A DNA stretch of 64,000 nucleotides, taken from Planococcus halocryophilus. Lineage in GTDB: Bacteria > Bacillota > Bacilli > Bacillales_A > Planococcaceae. Below, piece by piece: positions 37,017 through 45,867 of the stretch; the stretch's first letter is position 1; each line of letters starts with the position of its first letter. The stretch covers positions 158,001 to 222,000 of the forward strand of contig NZ_CP016537.2 of assembly GCF_001687585.2 (NCBI RefSeq), read 5' to 3'. A model generated the notes under the pieces. The model ran no database searches. It worked only from the letters and a program-made list of their open reading frames with translations, and was not told where the DNA came from. Made by a program: the position numbers and the translations under genes.

Positions 37017-37817
37017 GTGGATAAGACATCATGGATAGGAGTCATCCTGGGATTCGTCGTGTTGATAGGAGGGATGATCCTTAAAGGATCAAACCCGATG
37101 GCCCTGTATAATCCAGCGGCGCTGGTCATTATTTTTGCTGGTACCATCGCCTGTCTTCTCGTTGCGTTTCCGATGGATGAAATTAAAAAAATTCCCAGCT
37201 TGTTCAAAGTGATTTTCAGTGAACAGAAAGCGGTCTCTATCAAGGAAATGATTCCGATGTTTACGGGATGGGCTATGCTCGCACGAAAAGAAGGCTTGCT
37301 TGCATTAGAAGAAAAATCAGAAGAAGTAGAAGATCCATTTTTGCAACGCGGATTGAAAATGGTTGTAGATGGCCAGTCACAAGAACACATCCGTGATTTG
37401 ATGGAAGAAGAAATTGCGGCTATGGAAGAGCGTCACGAACTCGGTGCGAAAATTTTCGCACAAGCTGGTACATACGCACCAACACTTGGGGTACTCGGTG
37501 CCGTTATCGGGTTAGTTGCCGCACTCGGTCACTTGGACGATGTAGCACTTTTAGGTAAATCCATTTCCGCTGCCTTTATCGCAACATTATTCGGAATTTT
37601 CTCAGGGTATGTGTTATGGCATCCATTCGCCAATAAACTAAAGCGGAAATCAGAAGCCGAAGTAAAAACAAAAATGATTATGCTAGAAGGATTGCTCGCT
37701 GTTCAAGAAGGCTTGCCAGTCCGTACAGTAGAAGAAAAACTATTAACTTACTTACCAGCGAAAGACCGTGTGCTTGAATCTGATGAAGAAGGAAGCGGTG
37801 TTCAAGTTGAAGCGTAA
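37017..37817 (+). CDS. motA: Flagellar motor stator protein MotA
   Basis: MotA and MotB form the ion-driven stator. The 266-residue protein has four membrane segments, the PomA/MotA signature FAQAGTYAPTLGVLGAVIGL (about 143-162) and FIATLFGIFSGYVLWHPFANKLKRKSE. It starts at GTG with GAGGT upstream. The ion (proton or sodium) is not certain from MotA alone. It overlaps motB. Confidence 0.96.
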   Translation: MDKTSWIGVILGFVVLIGGMILKGSNPMALYNPAALVIIFAGTIACLLVAFPMDEIKKIPSLFKVIFSEQKAVSIKEMIPMFTGWAMLARKEGLLALEEKSEEVEDPFLQRGLKMVVDGQSQEHIRDLMEEEIAAMEERHELGAKIFAQAGTYAPTLGVLGAVIGLVAALGHLDDVALLGKSISAAFIATLFGIFSGYVLWHPFANKLKRKSEAEVKTKMIMLEGLLAVQEGLPVRTVEEKLLTYLPAKDRVLESDEEGSGVQVEA

Positions 37818-38571
37818 AAAAAAGCATGAAGAACATGTAGATGAAGCTTGGCTATTGCCTTATGCCGACATATTGACGCTGTTGCTCGCTTTATTTATCG
37901 TTTTGTTCGCTTCTAGCCAAGTGGACACTCAAAAATTCAATGCTATTGCCGAATCATTTAATAGTGAACTAAAAGGTGGGACAGGCATACTTGATGACCA
38001 AGCGCCTGTTGAAAGCATTGATACGTCGCCAGTTGCAGAGTTAAATGAAGATCCGGTGTCTGGTGAAAGTCCGGAAGAGATTTTTGTCGCCAAAGACCAG
38101 CAAGAATTAAAAGATTTTCAAACGAAGATTGAAGCGTATATAGCTGATAAAGGCTTGTCGCTTCGCCTTGAAACCGAGTTAACTGGTAAAGGGCTAATGA
38201 TCACCATTAAAGATGGCTTGTTATTTGAATCGGGAAGTGCAGATTTACTCGAAGATTCACAGACCATTATAGAAGAGATTTCAAATTTGTTAATTTCAGA
38301 TCCGCCACGGATGATTTTCATCGAAGGACACACGGATAACATCCCAACAGGCCAAGTGAAATATCCAACCAACTGGGAATTGAGTTCAGCGCGAGCTATT
38401 AATTTCATGAGAATTTTGCTTCAAAATGATAAACTTGAGCCACAGAAGTTTAGTGCGACGGGCTATAGCGAATACCAGCCGATCGCGTCTAACGATACGC
38501 CTGAAGGAAGAGCGGAAAATCGCCGCGTTGAAGTATTGATCTCACCTTTTGAAGTAGAAACTGAAGAATAA
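37807..38571 (+). CDS. motB: Flagellar motor stator protein MotB
   Basis: MotB anchors the stator to peptidoglycan. The single transmembrane helix holds the ion-binding aspartate in LPYADILTLLLALFIVLFAS. The C-terminal OmpA domain has IFIEGHTDNIPTG, NWELSSARAINFM and RRVEV. I chose TTG 37807 (MKRKKKHEEHVDEAW) from the family N-terminus; GTG 37798 would add three residues and is possible. The gene overlaps motA by 11 bases. The 'YADILTLL' pattern resembles proton-type MotB. Confidence 0.93.
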   Translation: MKRKKKHEEHVDEAWLLPYADILTLLLALFIVLFASSQVDTQKFNAIAESFNSELKGGTGILDDQAPVESIDTSPVAELNEDPVSGESPEEIFVAKDQQELKDFQTKIEAYIADKGLSLRLETELTGKGLMITIKDGLLFESGSADLLEDSQTIIEEISNLLISDPPRMIFIEGHTDNIPTGQVKYPTNWELSSARAINFMRILLQNDKLEPQKFSATGYSEYQPIASNDTPEGRAENRRVEVLISPFEVETEE

Positions 38572-38581
38572 GAGGTGCACT

Positions 38582-39007
38582 ATGGGGAAAACAATCAAAA
38601 TAATTGTAGCTTTTATCGTGTTGGTAGCTATTGGCGGAGGGGCTTATTTTTACTTTGTGCCAAAAGATGACAAAGCAGAAGAACACAAATCACACAGCGC
38701 CGAAGAAATAGCGGAAATGAGTATCGACACGGATGTCATCACAACGAACTTAGCATCTGCTGGAAATTTCGGGATCGTCCAGTTTAATATTTTATTAAGC
38801 GATAAAGAAACAAAAGAAGAAGCTGAAAAGCGTACTGCTGAAGTGCGTGCGGCTGTTATTTCAACAGTTGCCAGTTTTACAAAAGATGAATTGGTCGGAG
38901 AAAGCGGTATTAAAATGATTGAAGAAGAATTAATTGGACGTCTAGCCGAAGTTTTTGAAAAAGGCACAGTTGAACGAGTACTGGTGACCGAATTTAAAAT
39001 GCAATAA
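38582..39007 (+). CDS. fliL: Flagellar basal body-associated protein FliL
   Basis: FliL is a single-pass membrane protein that surrounds and supports stators. The 141-residue protein has one N-terminal membrane segment (about 5-25, IIVAFIVLVAIGGGAYFYFV) and a C-terminal domain ending GTVERVLVTEFKMQ, typical of FliL. It lies 10 bases after motB, with AGAGGTG upstream. In B. subtilis fliL sits between flbD and fliM in the large operon; here it has moved to the stator operon. Confidence 0.88.
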   Translation: MGKTIKIIVAFIVLVAIGGGAYFYFVPKDDKAEEHKSHSAEEIAEMSIDTDVITTNLASAGNFGIVQFNILLSDKETKEEAEKRTAEVRAAVISTVASFTKDELVGESGIKMIEEELIGRLAEVFEKGTVERVLVTEFKMQ

Positions 39008-39020
39008 TACTAAATTTCGC

Positions 39021-39047
39021 TAAACATTTGAGTAGAACTGCCGATAT
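39021..39047 (+). promoter_or_regulatory. Sigma-D promoter of yvyF-flgM-flgN-flgK-flgL
   Basis: TAAA (39021-39024), exactly 15 bases, then GCCGATAT (39040-39047): a perfect sigma-D consensus, 31 bases before yvyF. Confidence 0.95.
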
Positions 39048-39077
39048 AATCTATAGAGAAGGTCAGGTGAGTACATA

Positions 39078-39506
39078 ATGGGAGCAAATCAGCTGAGTAA
39101 TTGCCGGATTTGCGGTACATTATTCCTTAAGGACTACACTGACTGTTGCATAGACTGCTACAAAGAAATCGAAGAAGATTTTAAATTGGTAACCGATTTT
39201 TTAAGGAATAGTTACAATCGCAATGCAAACATTCAGGAAGTCAGTCAATTTACAAATATCCCAGTCAAGCAAATCGCTGATTTTATACGCGATGGTCGAA
39301 TATACGCAGAGGACTATCCGAATCTAGGTTATCCGTGTCAGCGTTGTGATAAGCTGATTAAAAGACAGATGCTTTGCAAGGAATGCTTTGAGACATTTAA
39401 AGAGGAAATCGACCGGACAGTGAAAACGGGTATGTTTATGCAAAAAACTGGAAAAAAGTTGATAGAACCACAAAGTGATGTGCAATACTGGAAATTACGA
39501 AAATGA
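39078..39506 (+). CDS. yvyF: YvyF-type flagellar operon protein (TIGR03826 family)
   Basis: A 142-residue protein with two cysteine-rich knuckles, CRICGTLFLKDYTDCCIDC at the N-terminus and CQRCDKLIKRQMLCKEC near residue 88, around a helix-turn-helix-like middle (IQEVSQFTNIPVKQIADFI). This is the protein that precedes flgM in Bacillus flagellar regions. Metal binding is likely; the molecular function is not established. Confidence 0.9.
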   Translation: MGANQLSNCRICGTLFLKDYTDCCIDCYKEIEEDFKLVTDFLRNSYNRNANIQEVSQFTNIPVKQIADFIRDGRIYAEDYPNLGYPCQRCDKLIKRQMLCKECFETFKEEIDRTVKTGMFMQKTGKKLIEPQSDVQYWKLRK

Positions 39507-39536
39507 AATGACAATAAACTAAAGGGTGGTGAAGGA

Positions 39537-39806
39537 ATGAATATCGATAAAACAAATAGTTCTTCCTTTATTCAATCTTATCAAAAAATGCAAGTAACTC
39601 CGGCAGCGAAAACCAAGCCGTTGCAAAAAGAAGACGAGCTACAAATTTCAAATGAGGCGAAAGCGATGTTCGAAAAAAATGCTAGCGTGGACATTGAAAG
39701 ACAAGAAAAAATCCAGTTATTAAAAGCGCAAGTGGCATCAGGTGAATACCAAGTGGATGCAGGCAAAGTAGCCGATAAAGTGCATCAATTTTGGTTCGAC
39801 AAATAA
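39537..39806 (+). CDS. flgM: Anti-sigma-D factor FlgM
   Basis: FlgM holds sigma-D inactive until the hook-basal body is complete. The 89-residue protein has the family C-terminal helices: LQISNEAKAMFE, then EKIQLLKAQVASGEYQVDAGKVADK. AGGGTGG lies upstream of the ATG. Being under a sigma-D promoter gives negative feedback. Confidence 0.94.
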   Translation: MNIDKTNSSSFIQSYQKMQVTPAAKTKPLQKEDELQISNEAKAMFEKNASVDIERQEKIQLLKAQVASGEYQVDAGKVADKVHQFWFDK

Positions 39807-39834
39807 AAAAGCTTTTTAAAGAGGAGGATATCGG

Positions 39835-40320
39835 ATGCTGAACTTAGTAGTAAACACGCTGGACGAATTGATCAGCATACAAAAACAGCTTATCCGTTAT
39901 GCCGAGCGCAAGCAGACCGTGTTAATCGAACGAAAAGTCGATGAACTAACGGAGCTTGTGAAAGAAGAAGCAAAGCTGGTTAAGCAGCTTGGCCAATTGG
40001 AAGACGAACGGCAACAACTTGTAGCCGACGTGTTGGAAGAGCATCCTGGACTGACATTTAGTCAGTTTGCAGAGCAGATTCCGGATGAACAAGTAAAACA
40101 AGAGCTTCACTTACAATTGAAAACCTTACAAACGCTTTTGACCGAACTTCAAGCAAAAAACAAAACCAACGAAAAACTTCTTGAAGACTCAATGAGCTTT
40201 GTTCAACATATGATTACCCAAGTAACAAAATCAAAGCAACAAAATTTTAACTACCAATCACCGGCAGGACAACAAAAACCACAATCAAACAATCAAGGCT
40301 TTTTCGATACAAGAGCCTAG
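39835..40320 (+). CDS. flgN: FlgN family chaperone
   Basis: A 161-residue, long helical/coiled-coil protein, placed between flgM and flgK as expected for the chaperone of the hook-filament junction proteins. The N-terminal helices (LDELISIQKQLIRYAERKQ) match the FlgN domain; the C-terminus is Gln/Asn-rich. GAGGAGG precedes the ATG. Confidence 0.88.
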   Translation: MLNLVVNTLDELISIQKQLIRYAERKQTVLIERKVDELTELVKEEAKLVKQLGQLEDERQQLVADVLEEHPGLTFSQFAEQIPDEQVKQELHLQLKTLQTLLTELQAKNKTNEKLLEDSMSFVQHMITQVTKSKQQNFNYQSPAGQQKPQSNNQGFFDTRA

Positions 40321-40344
40321 AAATTGTTGGGAGGCAAGTAGACT

Positions 40345-41613
40345 ATGGTTTCGACATTTCACGGATTAGAATTAGGAAAACGCGGCTTATCTGTTGGCCA
40401 GGCCAGCCTTTCAACGACGGGGCAAAATATCGCCAATGTAAATACGAAAGGCTATTCACGCCAACAAGTGAATTCAAGTGCTTCTCCGTCTTTGGATGTT
40501 TGGACAAACCAAGGGGCGAACACTGGCCAGCTCGGAACCGGCGTCAATATCGATTCAATTACCCGTGTAAGAGACCGCTTCCTCGACCAACAAGTTCGGG
40601 ACCATTCAGAAACACTTGGGCAATGGCAAGCAAAACAAACAACATTAGATCGTTTGGAAACCATCGTAAATGAACCCAGCACTAGTGGATTAAATAGCGC
40701 AATGGATGCGTTAAAAAATGCGTGGCAAGATTTAGCCAACGAACCGGATAGCCTAGCAGCACAAGCCATTGTGAAAGAACGCGCTCAAGGATTTGTCGAC
40801 GTCGCCCAGTCGATGAACAAATCAATGGAAAACTTAAAAGGTGAACTAACACTACAAACACAAGAAACAGTTGCTGAAGCAAACGGTTATTTAAAACAAA
40901 TCGCTGAGTTAAACAAAAGCATTGTCCGCGATGGCAATCAGTCAAATGACTTGAAAGACAAGCGAGATGCTTTAGTAGAAGATCTTTCGAAATTGATGTC
41001 CATTAAAGTGGATGAAAAACCAAGTGGCAGTTATTCGATTAGCCTTTCTTCAAACAAACAAGCGTTGGTGACTGGTGAAGAAGTTTCTAAAATTGATGTC
41101 GACAGTGTAAACGCTAACCCGAAAAGGTACGGCGGTAAATTGGCTGGGTTGAGCGAGTCAATGGAAAGCGCGATATATTATCAAGACAAATTGATAAGTG
41201 TGGTCAAAAATTTTGCGCAAGCAAACACCATGTCAAAAACAGGTAGCACAGATCAAGCTTTATTTATCGGGGATGCTGACAACTTCAACATATCAGAGTT
41301 AAAAGTGAATTACGCAGCGAGTCCATTAAAACAACCGGCCGCAACGGGTAAACCATCAGAAGACGCACAAAGTTACTTCAGAGAACTGGTGAGTGAACTA
41401 GGTGCAGAAAGTCAGTCAGCAATCAATTCGGTTGCTAATCACGAAGCAACTCTTCAAGCAACAGAAAATCGTCGGCAATCTGTAACCGGCGTTTCTCTTG
41501 ATGAAGAAATGGCAAATTTGATTAAGTACCAACATTCATATAATGCAGCAGCACGATTAGTATCGATGACGGACCAAATGCTAGATACCATCATTAATCG
41601 AATGGCCAACTGA
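40345..41613 (+). CDS. flgK: Flagellar hook-associated protein FlgK
   Basis: FlgK is the first hook-filament junction protein. The 422-residue protein starts STFHGLELGKRGLSVGQASL and has NIANVNTKGYSRQQV. It ends with SLDEEMANLIKYQHSYNAAARLVSMTDQM, the conserved D0 ends. It is shorter than the roughly 500-residue B. subtilis protein because the middle domain is reduced; both ends are complete. Confidence 0.95.
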   Translation: MVSTFHGLELGKRGLSVGQASLSTTGQNIANVNTKGYSRQQVNSSASPSLDVWTNQGANTGQLGTGVNIDSITRVRDRFLDQQVRDHSETLGQWQAKQTTLDRLETIVNEPSTSGLNSAMDALKNAWQDLANEPDSLAAQAIVKERAQGFVDVAQSMNKSMENLKGELTLQTQETVAEANGYLKQIAELNKSIVRDGNQSNDLKDKRDALVEDLSKLMSIKVDEKPSGSYSISLSSNKQALVTGEEVSKIDVDSVNANPKRYGGKLAGLSESMESAIYYQDKLISVVKNFAQANTMSKTGSTDQALFIGDADNFNISELKVNYAASPLKQPAATGKPSEDAQSYFRELVSELGAESQSAINSVANHEATLQATENRRQSVTGVSLDEEMANLIKYQHSYNAAARLVSMTDQMLDTIINRMAN

Positions 41614-41640
41614 TAGAAGTAGGAACGTGGAGGGGAAACC

Positions 41641-42522
41641 ATGAGAGTCACACAACAAATGCTTAACCAAAACTCCATACGCAATATGAGCCAAAACTTG
41701 AGCCGTTTCGAAAAAATGAACAATCAAGTATCATCCGGCAAATCGCTTCACCGGCCATCAGATGATCCGAACGGTGTCAGTAAAGCAATGAACCTAAAAA
41801 GCACGCTTTCAGCAAACGCGCAATTTGAACGAAATACTAACGAATCAAAGTTGTGGATGGATGAAACCGGTCAAAACATTGATTCGATGGTGGGGGTTAT
41901 GCAACGAGTACGCGAACTGGCAATTCAAGGAAATAATGATACATATTCCGAAATTGACCGCAAGGCAATTGATGCTGAAATTGGAGAGTTAACTGAGCAA
42001 ATGCGAGGATTAGCTAATGCAAAAGTTAATGGTCGTTCATTATTCAATGGTCAGAAAACAGGAGAATCGCCGTTTCCTGAAAAAGGAAATTATGCATTTG
42101 ATAGTACAGACCTAGTGGCTAGAACATTTGCAATCGGTGAAGGCATAAACATTCAAGCGAGTGTCCTACCTGATGAACTGTTCGGTGCGGCAACAGAGGA
42201 CACCAATATCTTTAAAACATTGCAAAGCATATCGGCTAGTTTACAAGCTGGTACTTCCATCGATTTGGAAAAAACCGATGCAGGAATCGACCGATTATTA
42301 ACAGTAGGTGCTCAAAACGGTGTACGCCAAAATCGTGTAGAAGCCGTTGAAAATCGTTTGCTCGATAGTAACTTGGAACTTCAATCGATGTTATCAAGAG
42401 TCGAAGACGTTGACTACGCAGAAGCCGTTATCAAACTTAAGAGTGAAGAAAGTATTTACCAGGCAAGCCTTGCAGCAACAGCAAAAATCATTCAGCCAAG
42501 TTTAATGGACTTTTTGAGATAA
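41641..42522 (+). CDS. flgL: Flagellar hook-associated protein FlgL
   Basis: The second junction protein, flagellin-like, 293 residues. It starts MRVTQQMLNQNSIRNMSQNL, has the LHRPSDDPNGVSKAM block and the C-terminal DVDYAEAVIKLKSEESIYQA. It ends the sigma-D operon. Three hairpin repeats and a terminator, not genes, occupy the space to the next gene. Confidence 0.95.
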   Translation: MRVTQQMLNQNSIRNMSQNLSRFEKMNNQVSSGKSLHRPSDDPNGVSKAMNLKSTLSANAQFERNTNESKLWMDETGQNIDSMVGVMQRVRELAIQGNNDTYSEIDRKAIDAEIGELTEQMRGLANAKVNGRSLFNGQKTGESPFPEKGNYAFDSTDLVARTFAIGEGINIQASVLPDELFGAATEDTNIFKTLQSISASLQAGTSIDLEKTDAGIDRLLTVGAQNGVRQNRVEAVENRLLDSNLELQSMLSRVEDVDYAEAVIKLKSEESIYQASLAATAKIIQPSLMDFLR

Positions 42523-42569
42523 GAAGATAAATAGTATTAATAAGCATTAAAAATTTATCGGGATATTCC

Positions 42570-42678
42570 GCAAAACAACTACGCTTTCCGCGGGCTCGCG
42601 CCCAAGCCTCCTCAGTCGCTGTGCGCCTTGCGGGGTCTCGGTCGTCTCACTATTCCGCAGGAGTCTCCGTTGTTTTGC
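42570..42678 (+). repeat. Intergenic hairpin repeat, family B copy 3
   Basis: The arms GCAAAACAAC and GTTGTTTTGC are perfectly complementary around TACGCTTTCCGCGGG and GCAGGAGTCTCC. The centre differs from copies 1 and 2 and resembles family A copy 2 (TGCGGGGTCTC). Confidence 0.86.
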
Positions 42679-42719
42679 TCCATACCCTAGTAGTCAAAAA
42701 TACAATTTATAACTTTTTA

Positions 42720-42846
42720 GAAGAAAGAGCGGAAGGCGGCGACTCCTGGGGGAATAGTGCGAGCTGAAGACCCTGGACTGAGCGCAGCGAGGGAAGCGGC
42801 TGAAGCCGTGCCCCCCGGAACGCGTCCGCCTGGAGCGATTTCTTCC
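42720..42846 (-). repeat. Intergenic hairpin repeat, family A copy 5
   Basis: GAAGAAAGAGCGGAAGGCGG at the left and CCGCCTGGAGCGATTTCTTC at the right pair at both ends of the arm, with an internal loop. The centre is the reverse complement of copy 6. Confidence 0.86.
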
Positions 42847-42862
42847 AAATAGAATACATAGA

Positions 42863-42900
42863 AAAAGAGCAGTCACCCCGTGGGGTGACTGCTCTTTTTG
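42863..42900. terminator. Bidirectional terminator between flgL side and flhO-flhP
   Basis: AAAAAGAGCAGTCACCCC pairs with GGGGTGACTGCTCTTTTT, a perfect symmetrical stem with T runs on both strands. Confidence 0.93.
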
Positions 42901-42901
42901 G

Positions 42902-43744
42902 TTATCCTTTAATCGTATTGACTAAGCCCATCATGTCATCTGCATAAGAAATGGCTCTACCTTGTGATTGAAACAATCGTTGTGTAGCAATCAATTCGGT
43001 CATCTCATCAGTCAAATCGACATTGGACATTTCCAACGCGCCTTGCTTAATACTAATTCCCCCATCATTTTGCTGAGACAAGTTGAGGAGCTGTAAATTG
43101 CCGTTCGCGATTTGTTCAGCTTCTGTCCCATTTAAGCGGAATCGATTTTCACCGATTTTCGCTAATGAATCTTGTCGGTTAATTTGAGCAATACCCATTT
43201 GGATTTCAGTCGGTTGCTTATCCGAGTCTTTATAAGAAATCTCTAAAGCACCTTGTCCATTTAAGCGGATATTTTCAAAGTCAGCATCGAAAACAATTGG
43301 TTGGTTATCAGCGCCTAATACCGCATCACCGTTCGCTGTTACTAAGCCAACTTGCGTCGAATTCAAAATAGGCTGTACTTGGAAAGATCCATCTTTTGTA
43401 TAAAATGTATTCTCTTCAGATGCAACACGGAAGTAAGCTGATTCGCCTTGAATCATAAAGTCAAGCGGCCGGTCAGTTTGTTGGATAGAGCCTTGCTCAT
43501 TGCGAACAGCTGTCTGTGAAAGAATCGCGCCGGCACCAAGACGTAAACCGTAAGGCGTAATTCGTCCAACTTCATTTTGTGGACCGACTTGTTTTTCGAT
43601 AGACTGTACAAGCGCATCTGAAAAGCTGGCTTCTTGGCGTTTATAACCATTGGTATTTACGTTAGCAATATTGTTGCCAATCAAGTCTATTTTTTTTTGC
43701 AGTTCACTCATTGTATTACTAGCTGTATTCATCTGGATATTCAA
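42902..43744 (-). CDS. flhP: Flagellar rod protein FlhP (FlgG/FlgF-like)
   Basis: A 280-residue flagellar basal-body rod protein. The N-terminal rod signature is LIGNNIANVNTNGYKRQEASF and the C-terminal one is MSNVDLTDEMTELIATQRLFQSQGRAI, with the middle domain typical of distal rod proteins. It starts at TTG with GGAGG 10 bases upstream (an ATG four codons later is possible). It follows flhO by 14 bases. Confidence 0.92.
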   Translation of the reverse strand: MNIQMNTASNTMSELQKKIDLIGNNIANVNTNGYKRQEASFSDALVQSIEKQVGPQNEVGRITPYGLRLGAGAILSQTAVRNEQGSIQQTDRPLDFMIQGESAYFRVASEENTFYTKDGSFQVQPILNSTQVGLVTANGDAVLGADNQPIVFDADFENIRLNGQGALEISYKDSDKQPTEIQMGIAQINRQDSLAKIGENRFRLNGTEAEQIANGNLQLLNLSQQNDGGISIKQGALEMSNVDLTDEMTELIATQRLFQSQGRAISYADDMMGLVNTIKG

Positions 43745-43758
43745 CTTTTCAATTCCTC

Positions 43759-44595
43759 CTAGACGCGCCCAATCTCATTTACAGCTTTTTCCATGCTGCG
43801 ATCATACGCTTGAATTACTTTTTGGTTTGATTCGAAGCCTCGGTATGTCGTCATCATGTCTGTCATAGTCTTGGTTAAATCAACATTCGACTGTTCGATG
43901 AACCCTTGCTTGATAAAGTTGTTTGTTCCATCAAGCAATTCAACGTCATCAATAAATTGAGGGAGTGCTTCAGGATTTCCAGCCCATCGTAAAAGATTTT
44001 GTCCTTCTTTCACAAATTGCTCAGGATTTTCGGTATGGCCGATCCATAATCGATCTTCTTGTGAGCCATTGGCTAAAATAATTTGGCCATTTTCCTCTAC
44101 AGTAAAATCAGCTGAACCAACTTGAATCGGTTGTAAGTTTTCGCCTAAAACAGCAAAACCATCACTAGTGGTCAAAAAGCCATTTGTATCCACAGCAAAC
44201 GATCCATTTTTTGTGTAACGCACGTCGCCATCTTCTGCAGCTACTGCAAACACCATCGACCCTCTTTGTTGGGTATCTGGATTTTTTGGCAATAACTCAT
44301 CCAGCAAGGCAATATCTGTTTGATTTCCAGTTTCTTTCAAAGGACCTTGAAGAAAAGAAGGAATCCCCTCTTGTGTGTACACCCCAGTAGTTAAAGTGCC
44401 AATATTATGTGGTACTATCGTACCTTTTTTACTATTTTCAACCGCTTTGATTAATTGCTCAGGAAAAGCACGGAAAACGGTCTGGTCTTCTTTAAAACCA
44501 GGGGTATTCGCATTGGATAAGTTATTTGTTAATATTTGTTGTTGTCTATTATTAGCCATCATTCCTGATGTAGCAGTGTATAATCCACGAAACAT
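43759..44595 (-). CDS. flhO: Flagellar rod protein FlhO (FlgF-like)
   Basis: A 278-residue rod protein starting FRGLYTATSGMMANNRQQQILTNNL-type (rod N-terminus, NANTPGFKE) and ending NVDLTKTMTDMMTTYRGFESNQKVIQ. AAAGGAAG lies upstream of its ATG. flhO-flhP is transcribed away from the flgB operon, and the two share a 391-base intergenic region that carries a riboswitch on the flgB side. Confidence 0.92.
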   Translation of the reverse strand: MFRGLYTATSGMMANNRQQQILTNNLSNANTPGFKEDQTVFRAFPEQLIKAVENSKKGTIVPHNIGTLTTGVYTQEGIPSFLQGPLKETGNQTDIALLDELLPKNPDTQQRGSMVFAVAAEDGDVRYTKNGSFAVDTNGFLTTSDGFAVLGENLQPIQVGSADFTVEENGQIILANGSQEDRLWIGHTENPEQFVKEGQNLLRWAGNPEALPQFIDDVELLDGTNNFIKQGFIEQSNVDLTKTMTDMMTTYRGFESNQKVIQAYDRSMEKAVNEIGRV

Positions 44596-44814
44596 CTAGT
44601 TTCTTCCTTTCAAAACCGAATCATTATTTCTCGCGTATCATAACATTTTAAATATATAAAAAACAGTGACTTTTAAATTAAAATGGAAAATATATCTTTA
44701 AAAGTTTTAGAAAAGAAGAATATACAAAATTATTGAAACATGATACTATCACTTTGTTATTATTTTTTGAAATATAGTACTAAATAATGAGTTTAAAAAT
44801 CAAATATATGATTA

Positions 44815-44905
44815 TCATGGTGAAAATGGCAAACTTATTCGAAAGATAAAGACGCAAAACCACGGGCCTAACTACATAATGTACATGGCAGCCGGGTTAT
44901 CAAAA
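44815..44905 (+). promoter_or_regulatory. Cyclic-di-GMP-I (GEMM-I) riboswitch
   Basis: The aptamer core is recognisable: GGCAAAC (44828-44834), the GAAA tetraloop hairpin TTATTCGAAAGATAA, GACGCAAA...CC..GGGCCTAA, a second hairpin (TACATAATGTA) and GGCAGCCGGGTTATC. This order and these conserved bases define class I c-di-GMP riboswitches. A possible upstream promoter is TTGAAA/TATTAT at 44733-44763. Ends of P1 are approximate. Confidence 0.9.
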
Positions 44906-44906
44906 G

Positions 44907-44951
44907 TGGTAGATTTTAATTGAATCCACCTTTTTTAGAGGTGGATTTTTA
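44907..44951 (+). terminator. Riboswitch expression platform: terminator before flgB
   Basis: AATCCACCT pairs with AGGTGGATT (44923-44947) and is followed by TTTT, an intrinsic terminator. GGTAGATT at 44908-44915, next to the aptamer, can pair at 7 of 8 positions with AATCCACC, giving an antiterminator. The polarity of the response to c-di-GMP cannot be read with confidence. Confidence 0.78.
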
Positions 44952-44986
44952 TATGAAGATCAGCTGTTAAAAAAAGGAGTTTATCA

Positions 44987-45388
44987 ATGAATATATTCCC
45001 TAAATCGATTGATGCAATGGAGCAAGCTTTATCAGCGTCAACGCTTAAACAACGTGTTCATTCAGCAAATATTGCTAATGTAGATACCCCAAATTACAAA
45101 AGTAAAAAAGTGGATTTCCAAGCAGCGCTAGACACAGCTATGAACAAACAAAAACTTTCAAGCTATAAAACTGACAATCGCCATTTGTCATTTAGCAACG
45201 AATCTTCTATAGGCACAACTAGAGTTCTGACAAACAACTCAACGCAATATAGTAACAATGGCAATAATGTCGACATGGATGTTGAAATGGCTGAACTGGC
45301 AAAAAATCAATTATGGTATAACGCTGTAACAGAACGGGTCAACGGAAAACTTAATAGTCTTAGCTCAGTTATTAATGGAGGGAGATAA
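44987..45388 (+). CDS. flgB: Flagellar basal body rod protein FlgB
   Basis: Proximal rod protein, 133 residues. It has SANIANVDTPNYKSKKVDF near the N-terminus and VDMDVEMAELAKNQLWYNAV near the C-terminus. AAAGGAG precedes the ATG. It is the first gene of the long fla operon, downstream of the c-di-GMP riboswitch and terminator. Confidence 0.96.
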   Translation: MNIFPKSIDAMEQALSASTLKQRVHSANIANVDTPNYKSKKVDFQAALDTAMNKQKLSSYKTDNRHLSFSNESSIGTTRVLTNNSTQYSNNGNNVDMDVEMAELAKNQLWYNAVTERVNGKLNSLSSVINGGR

Positions 45389-45393
45389 TTAAG

Positions 45394-45849
45394 ATGAGTT
45401 TATTTAGTGGTTTTAATATCAGTGCTTCCGGACTGACAGCAAATCGGCTTCGAATGGATGTTGTATCAGCTAATATTGCAAATGCCAATACAAATCGTGC
45501 CGAACTAGTGGATGGTGAGTGGATGCCATATCGCCGGAAAACCGTAGAATTGTCGCAAAGTGGTTCGTCACCTTTTGCCAATCAATTGCAGTCAGCAATC
45601 CATAGAGGGGACACCGCTGTGACTGGTGTCAAAGTATCGGAAATAAAAGAAGATCAAACACCATTTACATTAAGGTATGATCCGGAACATCCAGATGCCG
45701 GTGAAGACGGCTATGTCCGTTCTTCTAATGTCGATCCCTTAAAGGAAATGGTGGATTTGATGTCGGCAACTCGTTCTTATGAAGCCAACGTCACCGCATT
45801 AAACGCATCAAAAAGCATGTTTATGAAAGCTTTGGAAATCGGGAAGTAA
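45394..45849 (+). CDS. flgC: Flagellar basal body rod protein FlgC
   Basis: Proximal rod protein, 151 residues: GFNISASGLTANRLRMDVVS, ANIANANTNRAE, YVRSSNVDPLKEMVDLMSAT and the C-terminal RSYEANVTALNASKSMFMKA. It lies 5 bases after flgB. A 503-base gap with three hairpin repeats follows before fliE, although these genes are normally contiguous. Confidence 0.96.
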   Translation: MSLFSGFNISASGLTANRLRMDVVSANIANANTNRAELVDGEWMPYRRKTVELSQSGSSPFANQLQSAIHRGDTAVTGVKVSEIKEDQTPFTLRYDPEHPDAGEDGYVRSSNVDPLKEMVDLMSATRSYEANVTALNASKSMFMKALEIGK

Positions 45850-45867
45850 TACATAGTTGGTAAAGGT

